Source: JAEUOS01 sp040382235 (GTDB taxonomy: Bacteria > Pseudomonadota > Gammaproteobacteria > Burkholderiales > JAEUOS01). Taken from it: 19,867 bases of DNA. How positions within the stretch are numbered: position 1 is the stretch's first letter; each line of letters starts with the position of its first letter. The notes beneath the pieces are model-generated. The model saw only the letters and a program-made list of their open reading frames with translations. It was not told the origin of the DNA and made no database searches. Of the stretch, positions 13,109 to 19,770 are shown piece by piece. The position numbers and the translations under genes were made by a program. The stretch spans positions 1-19,867 of the forward strand of contig JBEIFV010000110.1 in the NCBI GenBank assembly GCA_040382235.1. Direction: 5' to 3'.

Positions 13109-14800
13109 TCAGCCCTGCGCCTTCAGCGCCTTTGCGCGCAGCGCCTCGATGGTGGTTTGCGTGGTGATCGCGTTGGCATCGATCACCACCTCGATCAGTG
13201 CCGGCTTGCCGGCGGCGATAGAGCGCTCGAGCGCGGCGCCGAACTGTGCGGTTTCGGTCACCGTTTCGCCGTGCGCGCCATAGGCGCGCGCGAGCGCAGC
13301 GAAATCCGGATTGGTGAACGTGGTGCCATACACACGGTCCGGATATTCGCGTTCCTGATGCATGCGGATGGTGCCGTAGATGCCGTTGTTGACGATGATG
13401 AAAATCACGTTCAACTTGTGGTGCACGGCGGTGGCCAGTTCCTGGCCGTTCATCATGTAACAGCCGTCGCCGTTGAACGACACCACGGTGCGGCTACGAT
13501 CCGCGGTCTTGGCGGCCACCGCCGCCGGCACGCCATAACCCATCGAGCCGGCGGTGGGTGCCAGCTGGGTGCGGAACTTGCCGTAGCGGTGAAAGCGGTG
13601 CAGCCAGCCTGAAAAATTGCCGGCGCCGTTGGTGTAGATGGTGTCTTCGGGCAGCACCTTTTCCATGTGCAGCACGATCTCGCGCAAATCCACCTTGCCG
13701 GGCATGCCCTTGTAGGCACTCGACTGCCAGGCTTCATAGTCGGCGCGCGCGGCTTTTGTGCGCGCGGCGTGCTTGATGGCGGCGGGTTTGCCCAGGCCCT
13801 TTGCCGCGGCGGCGAACTCGTTCATGCCGGAGGCGATCAAAAGTTCGCCCTGATAGACGCGCCCGAGTTCGTTGGGGTCGTTGTGAACATGCACCAGCTT
13901 CTGTTTGGCCAGCGGCGGCGTCAAAAGGGTGTAGCCGGAAGTGGTCATCTCGCCCAGGCGCGCGCCGATGGCCAGCACCAGGTCGGCTTCGCGAATGCGG
14001 GTGGCGAGTGCCGGATTGATACCGATGCCGACATCGCCCACGTAGTTCGGCGCGCGATTGTCGTACAGGTCCTGAAAACGGAAGGAGCAGCCGAGCGGCA
14101 AATCGAAGGCTTCGACAAAAGCGCGCAGGTCTGCAATGCCTTGGGCATTCCAGCCGGCACCACCCAGAATCGCCAGCGGCCGTTCGGCCGCTTCGATCAA
14201 TGCCTTCATGCGCGCCATGTCGGCCGGATTGGGCGAGGCCTGCACCACCTGGTAGGGGCCGGGGTCCGCGACCGTAGCCATTGCAGTGAGCATGTCTTCC
14301 GGCAGCGCCAGCACCACCGGGCCAGGACGGCCGGAAACCGCGCAATGAAACGCATGGCTCAGATATTCCGGAATACGGTCGGCACGGTCGATCTGCGCCA
14401 CCCACTTGGCCATTTGCCCGAACATGCGCCGGAAATCGACTTCCTGGAAGGCTTCGCGCTCGACCTGATCGGACGCCACCTGGCCCACGAACAGGATCAT
14501 CGGGTCGGAATCCTGGAACGCGGTGTGCACCGCGATCGAGGCATTGGTCGCGCCCGGGCCGCGGGTGACAAAGCAGATGCCGGGTTTGCCGGTCAGCTTG
14601 CCATAGGCGCCCGCCATGAAACCGGCACCACCATCCTGGCGTGCAACGATCAGCTCGATGGTATCGCGCGCGCCATACAGGGCATCGAGCACTGCCAGGT
14701 AGGACTCGCCGGGCACGCAAAAGGCATGGCGCACGCCGTGAATCTTCAGTTGGTCGACGAGGATCTCGCCGCCGCTGCGGGGTTGGGGCGCATTTGTCAT
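13109..14800 (-). CDS. Thiamine-diphosphate-dependent enzyme, acetolactate-synthase-like
   Basis: This 563-residue protein has the three-domain layout of the ThDP decarboxylase/carboligase superfamily: the PYR domain (about 8-175), a central domain (about 190-330), and the PP domain with NGDGCYMMNG (GDG 444-446) and VNNGIYG (NN 471-472), the Mg/ThDP motif. The PYR-domain residue that is normally the cofactor-activating Glu is Asp56 (ARQDGGAGFMAGAYG). Near relatives I know read QEGGAGFMA. Reactions could be carboligation or decarboxylation of a 2-oxo acid. Glyoxylate is an attractive substrate, given the AllA-like partner. The start overlaps the cupin stop (ATGA on the minus strand), so it is operonic and probably coupled. 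Confidence 0.9.
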   Translation of the reverse strand: MTNAPQPRSGGEILVDQLKIHGVRHAFCVPGESYLAVLDALYGARDTIELIVARQDGGAGFMAGAYGKLTGKPGICFVTRGPGATNASIAVHTAFQDSDPMILFVGQVASDQVEREAFQEVDFRRMFGQMAKWVAQIDRADRIPEYLSHAFHCAVSGRPGPVVLALPEDMLTAMATVADPGPYQVVQASPNPADMARMKALIEAAERPLAILGGAGWNAQGIADLRAFVEAFDLPLGCSFRFQDLYDNRAPNYVGDVGIGINPALATRIREADLVLAIGARLGEMTTSGYTLLTPPLAKQKLVHVHNDPNELGRVYQGELLIASGMNEFAAAAKGLGKPAAIKHAARTKAARADYEAWQSSAYKGMPGKVDLREIVLHMEKVLPEDTIYTNGAGNFSGWLHRFHRYGKFRTQLAPTAGSMGYGVPAAVAAKTADRSRTVVSFNGDGCYMMNGQELATAVHHKLNVIFIIVNNGIYGTIRMHQEREYPDRVYGTTFTNPDFAALARAYGAHGETVTETAQFGAALERSIAAGKPALIEVVIDANAITTQTTIEALRAKALKAQG

Positions 14801-15429
14801 GGTTCGATGAATTCGTCGGCGAAGATCTGGTACTTCTGGGATTTTGGTTTGTCCGCATCTTCAGGCCGCACGTAGCGGATCGAACTCTTGCCCTGGCAGC
14901 TGCGCGGCAGGATCATGACGCGCGCAAAGCCGGTCGGGGTGTCGCGGGAGGCGGCAGCATACACCGGTTCAGGGCCCGCTTCGAACCAGGCCTGACCCGG
15001 ATTGATGTGCGTGCTGTGACCGGCGGTATCGATGCGAATCTGCCCGTTCAACAGGCAGCGAATCCCGGGGCCCTGGTGCACGTGGGTCAGAGCCTCGCCG
15101 CCAAGCGGGAAGTCGACGCGGTCGCAGCGCATCAAATAGCCGGTCGCAGCATCCAGGGTGATGCCGGCTTCCAGAGTCGGCGTGGCTCGGGAGGCGGCGC
15201 CTGCGCGCACCAGTTCCCAGCACAACAGGCGTGCCCCATTCTTGCCTGCGGTGACTGATGCTGCGGTGGAACCACACCAGGTCGAGTTGGCCTCCAGCGA
15301 ACTGGCCTGTCCGTCAGAGCGAACCACGGCACTTCCCGTTGCGAGATAGACAACGCGATTGCTTGCAGGCAGGCCTGCAAGGGCGCCAGCCTCGAGGGAC
15401 TCGGTATACAGTCGCAACAGATGGGTCAT
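14797..15429 (-). CDS. Cupin-domain protein
   Basis: This 210-residue protein is probably bicupin-like. The clearer cupin is C-terminal (about residues 110-185): EALTHVHQGPGIRCLLNGQI, then TAGHSTHINPGQAWFEAGPEP. The histidines of HVHQGPG and the later Glu/His positions could bind metal. I chose ATG 15429 because the frame upstream overlaps the promoter region and shows no homology. It is the first gene of the minus-strand cupin / ThDP-enzyme / AllA-like operon and is divergent from the CoA transferase. Cupins in such operons may be small-molecule lyases, isomerases or dioxygenases. The specific role is unknown. Confidence 0.78.
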   Translation of the reverse strand: MTHLLRLYTESLEAGALAGLPASNRVVYLATGSAVVRSDGQASSLEANSTWCGSTAASVTAGKNGARLLCWELVRAGAASRATPTLEAGITLDAATGYLMRCDRVDFPLGGEALTHVHQGPGIRCLLNGQIRIDTAGHSTHINPGQAWFEAGPEPVYAAASRDTPTGFARVMILPRSCQGKSSIRYVRPEDADKPKSQKYQIFADEFIEP

Positions 15430-15502
15430 GATGGCCACTTCGGAATGATCAGGGAAGCGCAAGTCTACAATCCCGTATTTCCCCGATGCGAACCGCACGC
15501 AC

Positions 15503-16696
15503 ATGACCAACGGCCCGCGCCCTCTGGACGGCATCACCGTCATCGCCCTCGAACACGCAATTGCCGCGCCATTCGCCACCCGTCAGCTGGCCGACATGGG
15601 CGCACGCGTGATCAAGATCGAGCGTCCCGGCATGGGAGACTTCGCGCGCGCCTACGACACCCGTGCCAACGGCCTGGCCTCGCATTTCGTGTGGACCAAC
15701 CGTTCCAAGGAAAGCCTGGCGCTGGACCTGAAGCACCCTGAATCGGCAGCGATCCTGGACAAGCTTCTGGTGCGCGCCGACGTGCTGATACAGAACCTGG
15801 CGCCAGGCGCGACCGCGCGCATGGGTCTGGACTACGCAAGCCTTTCGGAGCGGTATCCGCGCCTGATCGTGTGCGGTATTTCCGGCTATGGCGCCGATGG
15901 CCCGCAGCGGGACAAGAAAGCCTATGACCTGTTGATCCAGAGCGAAGCCGGTTTTCTTTCGACTACCGGTTCGGCCGAAGAACCGGCCAAGGCTGGCATC
16001 TCGATCGCCGACATCGCCGCCGGCATGTATGCCTACACCTCGATTCTCAACGCGCTGATCCTGCGCGGCAGGACCGGGGTCGGCTCGAACATCGACGTCT
16101 CGATGCTCGAAGCGATGGCCGAATGGATGAGCTTTCCGCTTTACTACGCGTATGAAGGCGCCGCACCACCGCCGCGCGCCGGCGCCAGCCACGCGACGAT
16201 TTATCCCTATGGCCCGTTTCGTACCGGCGATGGCAGGAGCGTGGTGCTGGGCCTGCAGAACGAGCGTGAATGGGCCGCTTTTTGCAAGGGTGTGCTGCAG
16301 CAACCGGCCTTGGCCGCCGACCCGGCCTACGACTCGGTGAGCAAGCGCTCGAACGCGCGCATGGCCCTGCGCGCACTGATCGAAGCGGTGTTTGCCGATC
16401 TCACGGTAGAGCAAGTGATGGCACGGCTGGATGCCGCCGGCATCGGCTATGGCCAGATGAACGACATGGCCGCCTTGTGGGCGCACCCGCAACTCAAGGC
16501 ACGCGCGCGCTGGCGTGAAGTCGACACGCCCAACGGGCCGCTCACCGCGCTGCTGCCACCGGGCGTGAGCAGCGCCTTCGAGGCGCGCATGGACGCGGTG
16601 CCGGCGCTGGGCGCGCATAGCGTGGCGATCCTGCGCGAGATCGGCTATTCCGACGAGGTGATCGCGCGCTTGGTCGATGGGGCCGGCACTACGTAG
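15503..16696 (+). CDS. CaiB/BaiF family CoA transferase
   Basis: This 397-residue class III CoA transferase shows LDGITVIALEHAIAAPFATR at the start, LADMGARVIKIERPGMGDFAR, and the catalytic aspartate in KKAYDLLIQSEAGF (D142), followed by GISIADIAAGMYAY. The fold is the interlocked dimer typical of the family. It should move CoA from a donor such as succinyl-CoA to a carboxylate. It is divergent from the cupin operon across a 73-base gap (15430-15502) that must hold both promoters, although I see no strong boxes. Together with the ThDP enzyme it recalls formyl-CoA:oxalate transferase plus oxalyl-CoA decarboxylase. However, the ThDP protein looks acetolactate-synthase-like, so this is only an alternative. 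Confidence 0.92.
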   Translation: MTNGPRPLDGITVIALEHAIAAPFATRQLADMGARVIKIERPGMGDFARAYDTRANGLASHFVWTNRSKESLALDLKHPESAAILDKLLVRADVLIQNLAPGATARMGLDYASLSERYPRLIVCGISGYGADGPQRDKKAYDLLIQSEAGFLSTTGSAEEPAKAGISIADIAAGMYAYTSILNALILRGRTGVGSNIDVSMLEAMAEWMSFPLYYAYEGAAPPPRAGASHATIYPYGPFRTGDGRSVVLGLQNEREWAAFCKGVLQQPALAADPAYDSVSKRSNARMALRALIEAVFADLTVEQVMARLDAAGIGYGQMNDMAALWAHPQLKARARWREVDTPNGPLTALLPPGVSSAFEARMDAVPALGAHSVAILREIGYSDEVIARLVDGAGTT

Positions 16697-16834
16697 TTGC
16701 GAGGCCGGTAGGGGAAAGTAACAATGCCATTCTCCCGGCTCACGCTGCCCCTAGAAAGCGCTCCTTTCAATGCTTGCGGCGCGTCATGCCCTGCCGCCCC
16801 GGCCTCCCAAGGGTTTGCGAGGGACAACAAGGAA

Positions 16835-16872
16835 TTGACAACGAACCGATATTTGAGTGTAATAACTATTAC
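16835..16872 (+). promoter_or_regulatory. parDE promoter and operator
   Basis: TTGACA (16835-16840), a 17-base spacer and TGTAAT (16858-16863) make a near-consensus promoter. GTAATA-AC-TATTAC (16859-16872) is a perfect 6-bp inverted repeat over the -10 box, consistent with ParD autorepression. The region before it (16697-16834) holds no gene I can support. Confidence 0.78.
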
Positions 16873-16891
16873 TACTTTTCAGTAAATCGTC

Positions 16892-17173
16892 ATGCCGACC
16901 AGCTTTGCCCTCAGTCCCCATTTCGACGATTTCATCCAGAGCCAGGTGAAGTCAGGTCGCTACAACAATGCCAGTGAAGTAGTGCGCGCCGGGCTGCGGC
17001 TGCTTGAAGATCAGAACGCACGCGCCACGCTGCAACACGAGGAATTGCGCGCCGCTATCGCGGCCGGATTGGCCAGCGGCCCTGGCAAGTCAGCCGTGAC
17101 CGTGTTTGACCGGCTTGACGCGAAATACCGCAAGATGGCCGGCACGCGAGCATCGGGCAAACGCGCCCCCTGA
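16892..17173 (+). CDS. parD: ParD-type antitoxin
   Basis: This 93-residue protein has the ParD ribbon-helix-helix: MPTSFALSPHFDDFIQSQV, then SGRYNNASEVVRAGLRLLED. The SGRY-NASEVVRAGLRLLE signature is characteristic of the family. The C-terminal tail binds and neutralises ParE. It should bind the GTAATA-AC-TATTAC operator 20 bases before its start. The stop and the parE start share a base (TGATG at 17171-17175), implying coupling. Confidence 0.93.
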   Translation: MPTSFALSPHFDDFIQSQVKSGRYNNASEVVRAGLRLLEDQNARATLQHEELRAAIAAGLASGPGKSAVTVFDRLDAKYRKMAGTRASGKRAP

Positions 17174-17472
17174 TGCCGGTCATCATCACCCCGCTCGCCG
17201 AGCGGGACCTGGAGTCGATTGGCGACTACATCGCTGAAGACAATCCGGCACGCGCCATCAGTTTTGTTGCGGAACTGCGCGCACAGTGCATCAAGATCGC
17301 CGAAGGCCCGCAAAGCTACAGACTCCGTCCCGAGTTGGGCAAGGGCATTCGCTCATGCGCCTACGGCAGCTACGTCATCTTTTTCACTGCGAACAGAGCC
17401 CGATTGACCATTGCGCGGGTGTTGCATGGGGCGATGGATATTCCAGTGCGATTTTCCGATCCGATGGACTGA
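17173..17472 (+). CDS. parE: ParE-type toxin (RelE/ParE superfamily)
   Basis: This 99-residue protein has ITPLAERDLESIGDYIAEDN at the N-terminus, ELGKGIRSCAYGSYVIFF in the sheet, and IARVLHGAMDIP near the end. This is the complete RelE/ParE fold. ParE toxins poison DNA gyrase, whereas RelE relatives cut mRNA. The ParD partner and the RVLHGAMDI ending favour ParE. It appears intact. Confidence 0.92.
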   Translation: MPVIITPLAERDLESIGDYIAEDNPARAISFVAELRAQCIKIAEGPQSYRLRPELGKGIRSCAYGSYVIFFTANRARLTIARVLHGAMDIPVRFSDPMD

Positions 17473-17507
17473 GCATTGATTGCCATGGAATCTCACTACA
17501 GCAGACC

Positions 17508-17540
17508 TCCCGGAATAACTTTGGGAGCGGTTTTCCGGGA
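17508..17540. repeat. 8-bp inverted repeat downstream of parE
   Basis: TCCCGGAA (17508-17515) and TTCCGGGA (17533-17540) are exact reverse complements around a 17-base loop, 36 bases after parE. It could end parDE transcription, but there is no T-run, so its role as a terminator is doubtful. The rest of 17473-17594 holds nothing I can identify. Confidence 0.35.
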
Positions 17541-17594
17541 TTGTTGCGTTCTAATTCGAACCTTTGACTTTGACCTGCAAGCAGGCCAGAAGAG

Positions 17595-17855
17595 TCAGGC
17601 CGTAGCGATTGCGCCCGCAGACTTGATATCCGCCGCCAGCAACAGATCTGTGCCGGTGACGACATGGGGCGCGTGACGGTAGTCACGGATGAAGCTGATC
17701 TCGCCGCTCTGCCATCCAAGCCAAATCAGGTAGCTCGGTTGCGGATCGGATCGGTTCTCAAAGACTGCAATCACCCCCGGGGCCCACTTCCGGCCAGCCA
17801 GCCGGGTCGGAGCGAGCCACACGCCATCTGTCTTGTCGTAGATGGTGAAGAACAT
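17595..17855 (-). pseudogene. C-terminal fragment resembling an ECF sigma-factor NTF2/SnoaL-like domain
   Basis: This 86-residue minus-strand frame from ATG 17855 includes VIAVFENRSDPQPSYLIWLG, then GWQSGEISFIRDYRHAPHVV. The pattern of a short strand, W-x-x-G-x-I-x-x-I-R-D-(Y/F)-R, recalls the SnoaL-like C-terminal domain of ECF41/SigJ-type sigma factors. No sigma region 2 or region 4 is found upstream, because the vapBC-3 promoter and vapB lie there. I read this as a leftover 3' end of such a gene cut by arrival of the toxin-antitoxin module. The identification rests on pattern memory and is moderate. Confidence 0.4.
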
Positions 17856-17890
17856 GCCGACATCCGCACTTCCGGGCGCTTCGCACGTTC

Positions 17891-17925
17891 TTGACCGGTT
17901 TTCAAAATGGAACCGTAATGGAACC
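17891..17925 (+). promoter_or_regulatory. vapBC-3 promoter with 9-bp direct repeats
   Basis: TTGACC (17891-17896), a 17-base spacer and CGTAAT (17914-17919) form a plausible promoter. AATGGAACC occurs at 17906-17914 and again at 17917-17925, 11 bases apart. That is one helical turn, so two antitoxin dimers could bind the same face over the -10 box (inference). Confidence 0.5.
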
Positions 17926-17943
17926 TTTAGCGCGGAGCTTTCT

Positions 17944-18189
17944 ATGCCAACCACCATAACGCTTAAGGGCATTCCCGATGAGATTTATGCGCAGCTTCGA
18001 ACGTCGGCGGAGGCTAACCGCCGCAGTCTGAATAGTGAAGCCATCGCTTGTCTGGAGAGCACCTTGCTGCCCAGGAAAGTGACGGCGTTGGAGCATGTCG
18101 CAAGGGCGCGGGAAGTGCGGCTCGCTTTGAAAGGGAAAACGTTCAGGCCGGAAGACATCGATCAGTTCAAGCGGGTGGGGCGCGCTTGA
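17944..18189 (+). CDS. vapB: FitA/VapB-type antitoxin (third pair)
   Basis: This 81-residue protein starts MPTTITLKGIPDEIYAQLRT and continues AEANRRSLNSEAIACLES, the Arc/FitA ribbon-helix-helix with its NRRSLNSEAI signature. The tail ends in TFRPEDIDQFKRVGRA, which would contact the toxin. I chose ATG 17944 because it starts the ribbon strand. A longer frame from 17842 crosses the promoter. Its stop overlaps the TTG start of vapC by four bases. Confidence 0.9.
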   Translation: MPTTITLKGIPDEIYAQLRTSAEANRRSLNSEAIACLESTLLPRKVTALEHVARAREVRLALKGKTFRPEDIDQFKRVGRA

Positions 18190-18581
18190 TTGTTGTCGAT
18201 GTGAATGTTTTGGCCTGTCTGTATTTGCCGGGCCCGCACAGTGAAGCTGCGGAGGCGCTCCTTCTAAGAGACGCCGATTGGATGGTGCCTCGCCTGTGGC
18301 GCAGCGAGTTCCGGAATGTGCTGACGGCATATATGCGGCTGCGACAGCTGACTTTTGAGGCGGCGGTAGATATCAATAAGCGAGCCGAGGCGCTGCTAGG
18401 CGACAACGAATATGATGTTTCGGCCTTGGCGGTTTTGCGACTGGCAAAAGAAAGCCGTTGTCCAGCCTATGACTGCGAGTACATCGCACTTGCCGAATAC
18501 CTCGATGTGAAGTTGGTATCGGCAGACAAGAAGCTCTGCAAGGCTTTCCCGGCCCGGACCGTGGCCCTGTCGGCGGCATGA
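18186..18581 (+). CDS. vapC: VapC-type PIN-domain ribonuclease toxin (third pair)
   Basis: This 131-residue protein begins IVVDVNVLACLYLPG (D5, N7) and continues with PRLWRSEFRNVLTAY (E41), PAYDCEYIALAEYL (D96) and LVSADKKL (D114). This is the full PIN acidic set. No ATG exists at the homology start. TTG 18186 gives exactly the usual M-I-V-V-D start and a TTGA overlap with vapB, so I take it as the real start. A weak TTG start would keep toxin below antitoxin. The gene appears intact. Confidence 0.9.
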   Translation: MIVVDVNVLACLYLPGPHSEAAEALLLRDADWMVPRLWRSEFRNVLTAYMRLRQLTFEAAVDINKRAEALLGDNEYDVSALAVLRLAKESRCPAYDCEYIALAEYLDVKLVSADKKLCKAFPARTVALSAA

Positions 18582-18608
18582 CGGGCGCAGTCTCGGCGTT
18601 GTCCCGTC
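18580..18608. repeat. Short inverted repeat at the end of vapC-3
   Basis: GACGGG (18580-18585) and CCCGTC (18603-18608) could pair across a 17-base loop, overlapping the stop codon. There is no T-tract, so it is a weak terminator candidate at best. Confidence 0.2.
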
Positions 18609-18671
18609 CATGAAACTCTGAATCCGCCTGCCCACCGGGTTCGAAGGCGCGATGCACCCCATTTCCTTCGT

Positions 18672-18827
18672 TGCACCGGCCGTACCGGCAGCGCCGGGAA
18701 AGGCGGCACCTCGATCGAAGATGCGCCGGGCCTGCGCACTGGCGATTTCGGCTCGTTGTACCTGTCCTATGTGCAGGATCCGGACGGCAACACGCCCTGC
18801 GCGCTGTTTCGGCCGAAACAGCATTGA
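18672..18827 (+). pseudogene. C-terminal remnant of a glyoxalase/VOC-family protein
   Basis: A plus-strand frame ending in TGA at 18825-18827 reads GGTSIEDAPGLRTGDFGSLY and then LSYVQDPDGNTPCALFRPK. It closely follows the last repeat of glyoxalase/bleomycin-resistance (VOC) proteins, whose typical endings are GGTDEGAPGLR and Y-x-x-YVRDPDGN. The first two thirds of the protein are missing. vapC-3 ends about 90 bases upstream, so the gene was probably truncated when that region was rearranged. No start codon or ribosome-binding site fits, so it should be non-functional. Confidence 0.6.
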
Positions 18828-18858
18828 GCGCGCAGAGGGGCCGCGCACAAGACTGCGC

Positions 18859-18890
18859 ATGTCATAGAAATGTCATAGAAATGTCATGAA
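18859..18890. repeat. 11-bp tandem repeat
   Basis: ATGTCATAGAA occurs at 18859-18869 and 18870-18880, followed by the partial copy ATGTCATGAA (18881-18890). It lies 49 bases before the lipoprotein gene. It may be a slippage product or a protein-binding array. Confidence 0.7.
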
Positions 18891-18938
18891 TAGGGACGAC
18901 ACTTATGCCGTTAATTCTGCTGACATTGGAGCAAAAGA

Positions 18939-19250
18939 ATGAAATCAATCGGAACTGTCGCGGCGGCGGTCATCCTTTCCGGCTGCGCCAGCACAGCGAC
19001 TGTGCCCATGGGCATGAAGGCCGGCGAGTTCGTTCAATTCACCTGCCAGACCGGCAAGAATTTCTCTGCACGGGTAAGAGAAGACGCCAAAAGCATTCGC
19101 GTGCGCTACGAAGGCGGCTGGGAACTCGACCAAAAGGCCGATGGCGTTTATGAAGCTGACGGCTGGAAACTGATGACGATGGGGCAGGATGCGTTCGAAC
19201 TCCTGCACAACGGCAAATCGATTGGCAAGCGCTGCAAGGCAGGGGCGTAG
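18939..19250 (+). CDS. Small predicted lipoprotein, MliC-like
   Basis: This 103-residue protein begins MKSIGTVAAAVILSGCAS, a short signal peptide with a lipobox (LSGC, Cys near 16). It should be lipid-anchored after export. The mature part has FTCQTGKNFSARV, then YEGGWELD, MGQDAFELLHNGK and a C-terminal KRC. The two Cys residues flanking a small beta-rich domain resemble MliC/PliC lysozyme inhibitors (Y-x-C-x-x-G-x-x-F start, G-x-x-A-x-L, final Cys). The match is by pattern only, so another small lipoprotein is possible. GGAGC near 18929 is a ribosome-binding site. It appears intact and stands alone among gene fragments. Confidence 0.75.
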   Translation: MKSIGTVAAAVILSGCASTATVPMGMKAGEFVQFTCQTGKNFSARVREDAKSIRVRYEGGWELDQKADGVYEADGWKLMTMGQDAFELLHNGKSIGKRCKAGA

Positions 19251-19559
19251 TCAACGGAAGCGCTTGGCCCCAGCGCGGCGCTCTGGCGGCGAGTGATCTT
19301 GTTGCCGAAAAACGTACTCCTCAGCCGTGGTTTAAATCAGCAACTGGAGAACGGGAAATGGGCAAAGGGAAAAACGGGGCGCGCTCAAAGCCAAGTGCAA
19401 CATCTCGGGAAGAGTGTTGCATGGGACAAAACCGACTGTCAGTTGAGTATTGAAGGGCGGACGATGATTCAGGCGTAATTGGAAATGGGGCGTATTCCGG
19501 CGGTCATTCGCCGCCGCGCGGGTCCTCACCGTAGATGAAAGTATCGGCATTGCCAAGCT
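19251..19559. other. Gene-poor stretch with remnant-like sequence
   Basis: No supported gene. TGCAACA (19396-19402) and TGTTGCA (19415-19421) form a 7-bp inverted repeat around 12 bases. A minus-strand tail from ATG 19572 to TGA 19504 reads MWNLKLGNADTFIYGEDPRG and two more residues. It looks like a real protein end, but I cannot name its family. The stretch is most likely decayed mobile-element or gene debris. Confidence 0.3.
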
Positions 19560-19769
19560 TCAGGTTCCACATGCCGCGCCCTGTCGGATGGCTGCGATCG
19601 TCGCGCCGGCGTGGTTTTCGAGTACTCCAGCCTGACCCAGCAGCGGCCCCAGGCGCTTGGCGACAATGCTTGCCGAGGCGTCCACCGAGCCGTCCGGCGG
19701 ATAGCCCACCAGCAGACGCACAGGCTTGTTGGGACAGGGTTGCTCCAAGGCAGTTGCGGCGGCAAACCC
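19560..19769 (-). pseudogene. Remnant of a Bug/TctC-type periplasmic binding protein
   Basis: On the minus strand the frame reads FAAATALEQPCPNKPVRLLV, then GYPPDGSVDASASIVAKRLG and VLENHAGAT. This is the signal-peptide end and first strand-helix of the tripartite tricarboxylate transporter receptor (Bug) family, with signature P-x-K-P-x-R-x-(I/L)-V-G-(Y/F)-P-P-G-G. A full Bug protein has about 320 residues, but homology ends after about 55. An in-frame TAG at 19770-19772 removes the start, and what look like IS sequences lie beyond. Bug genes are numerous in Burkholderiales, which supports the host assignment. It could have been the uptake receptor of the neighbouring metabolic cluster (inference). 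Confidence 0.75.
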
Positions 19770-19770
19770 C

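Noticed and set aside
13667..14875. A 402-codon plus-strand open frame
   Set aside because: It is antisense to the ThDP enzyme, with no recognisable domains.
15430..15502. A second LysR palindrome between the cupin and CoA transferase genes
   Set aside because: CTTCGGAATG is only a partial match to TTCGAAGTTCGAA and has no dyad symmetry.
13109..16696. Oxalate degradation pair (formyl-CoA transferase plus oxalyl-CoA decarboxylase)
   Set aside because: The gene combination fits, but the ThDP protein looks acetolactate-synthase-like and lies in an operon with an AllA-like protein. Kept only as an alternative.
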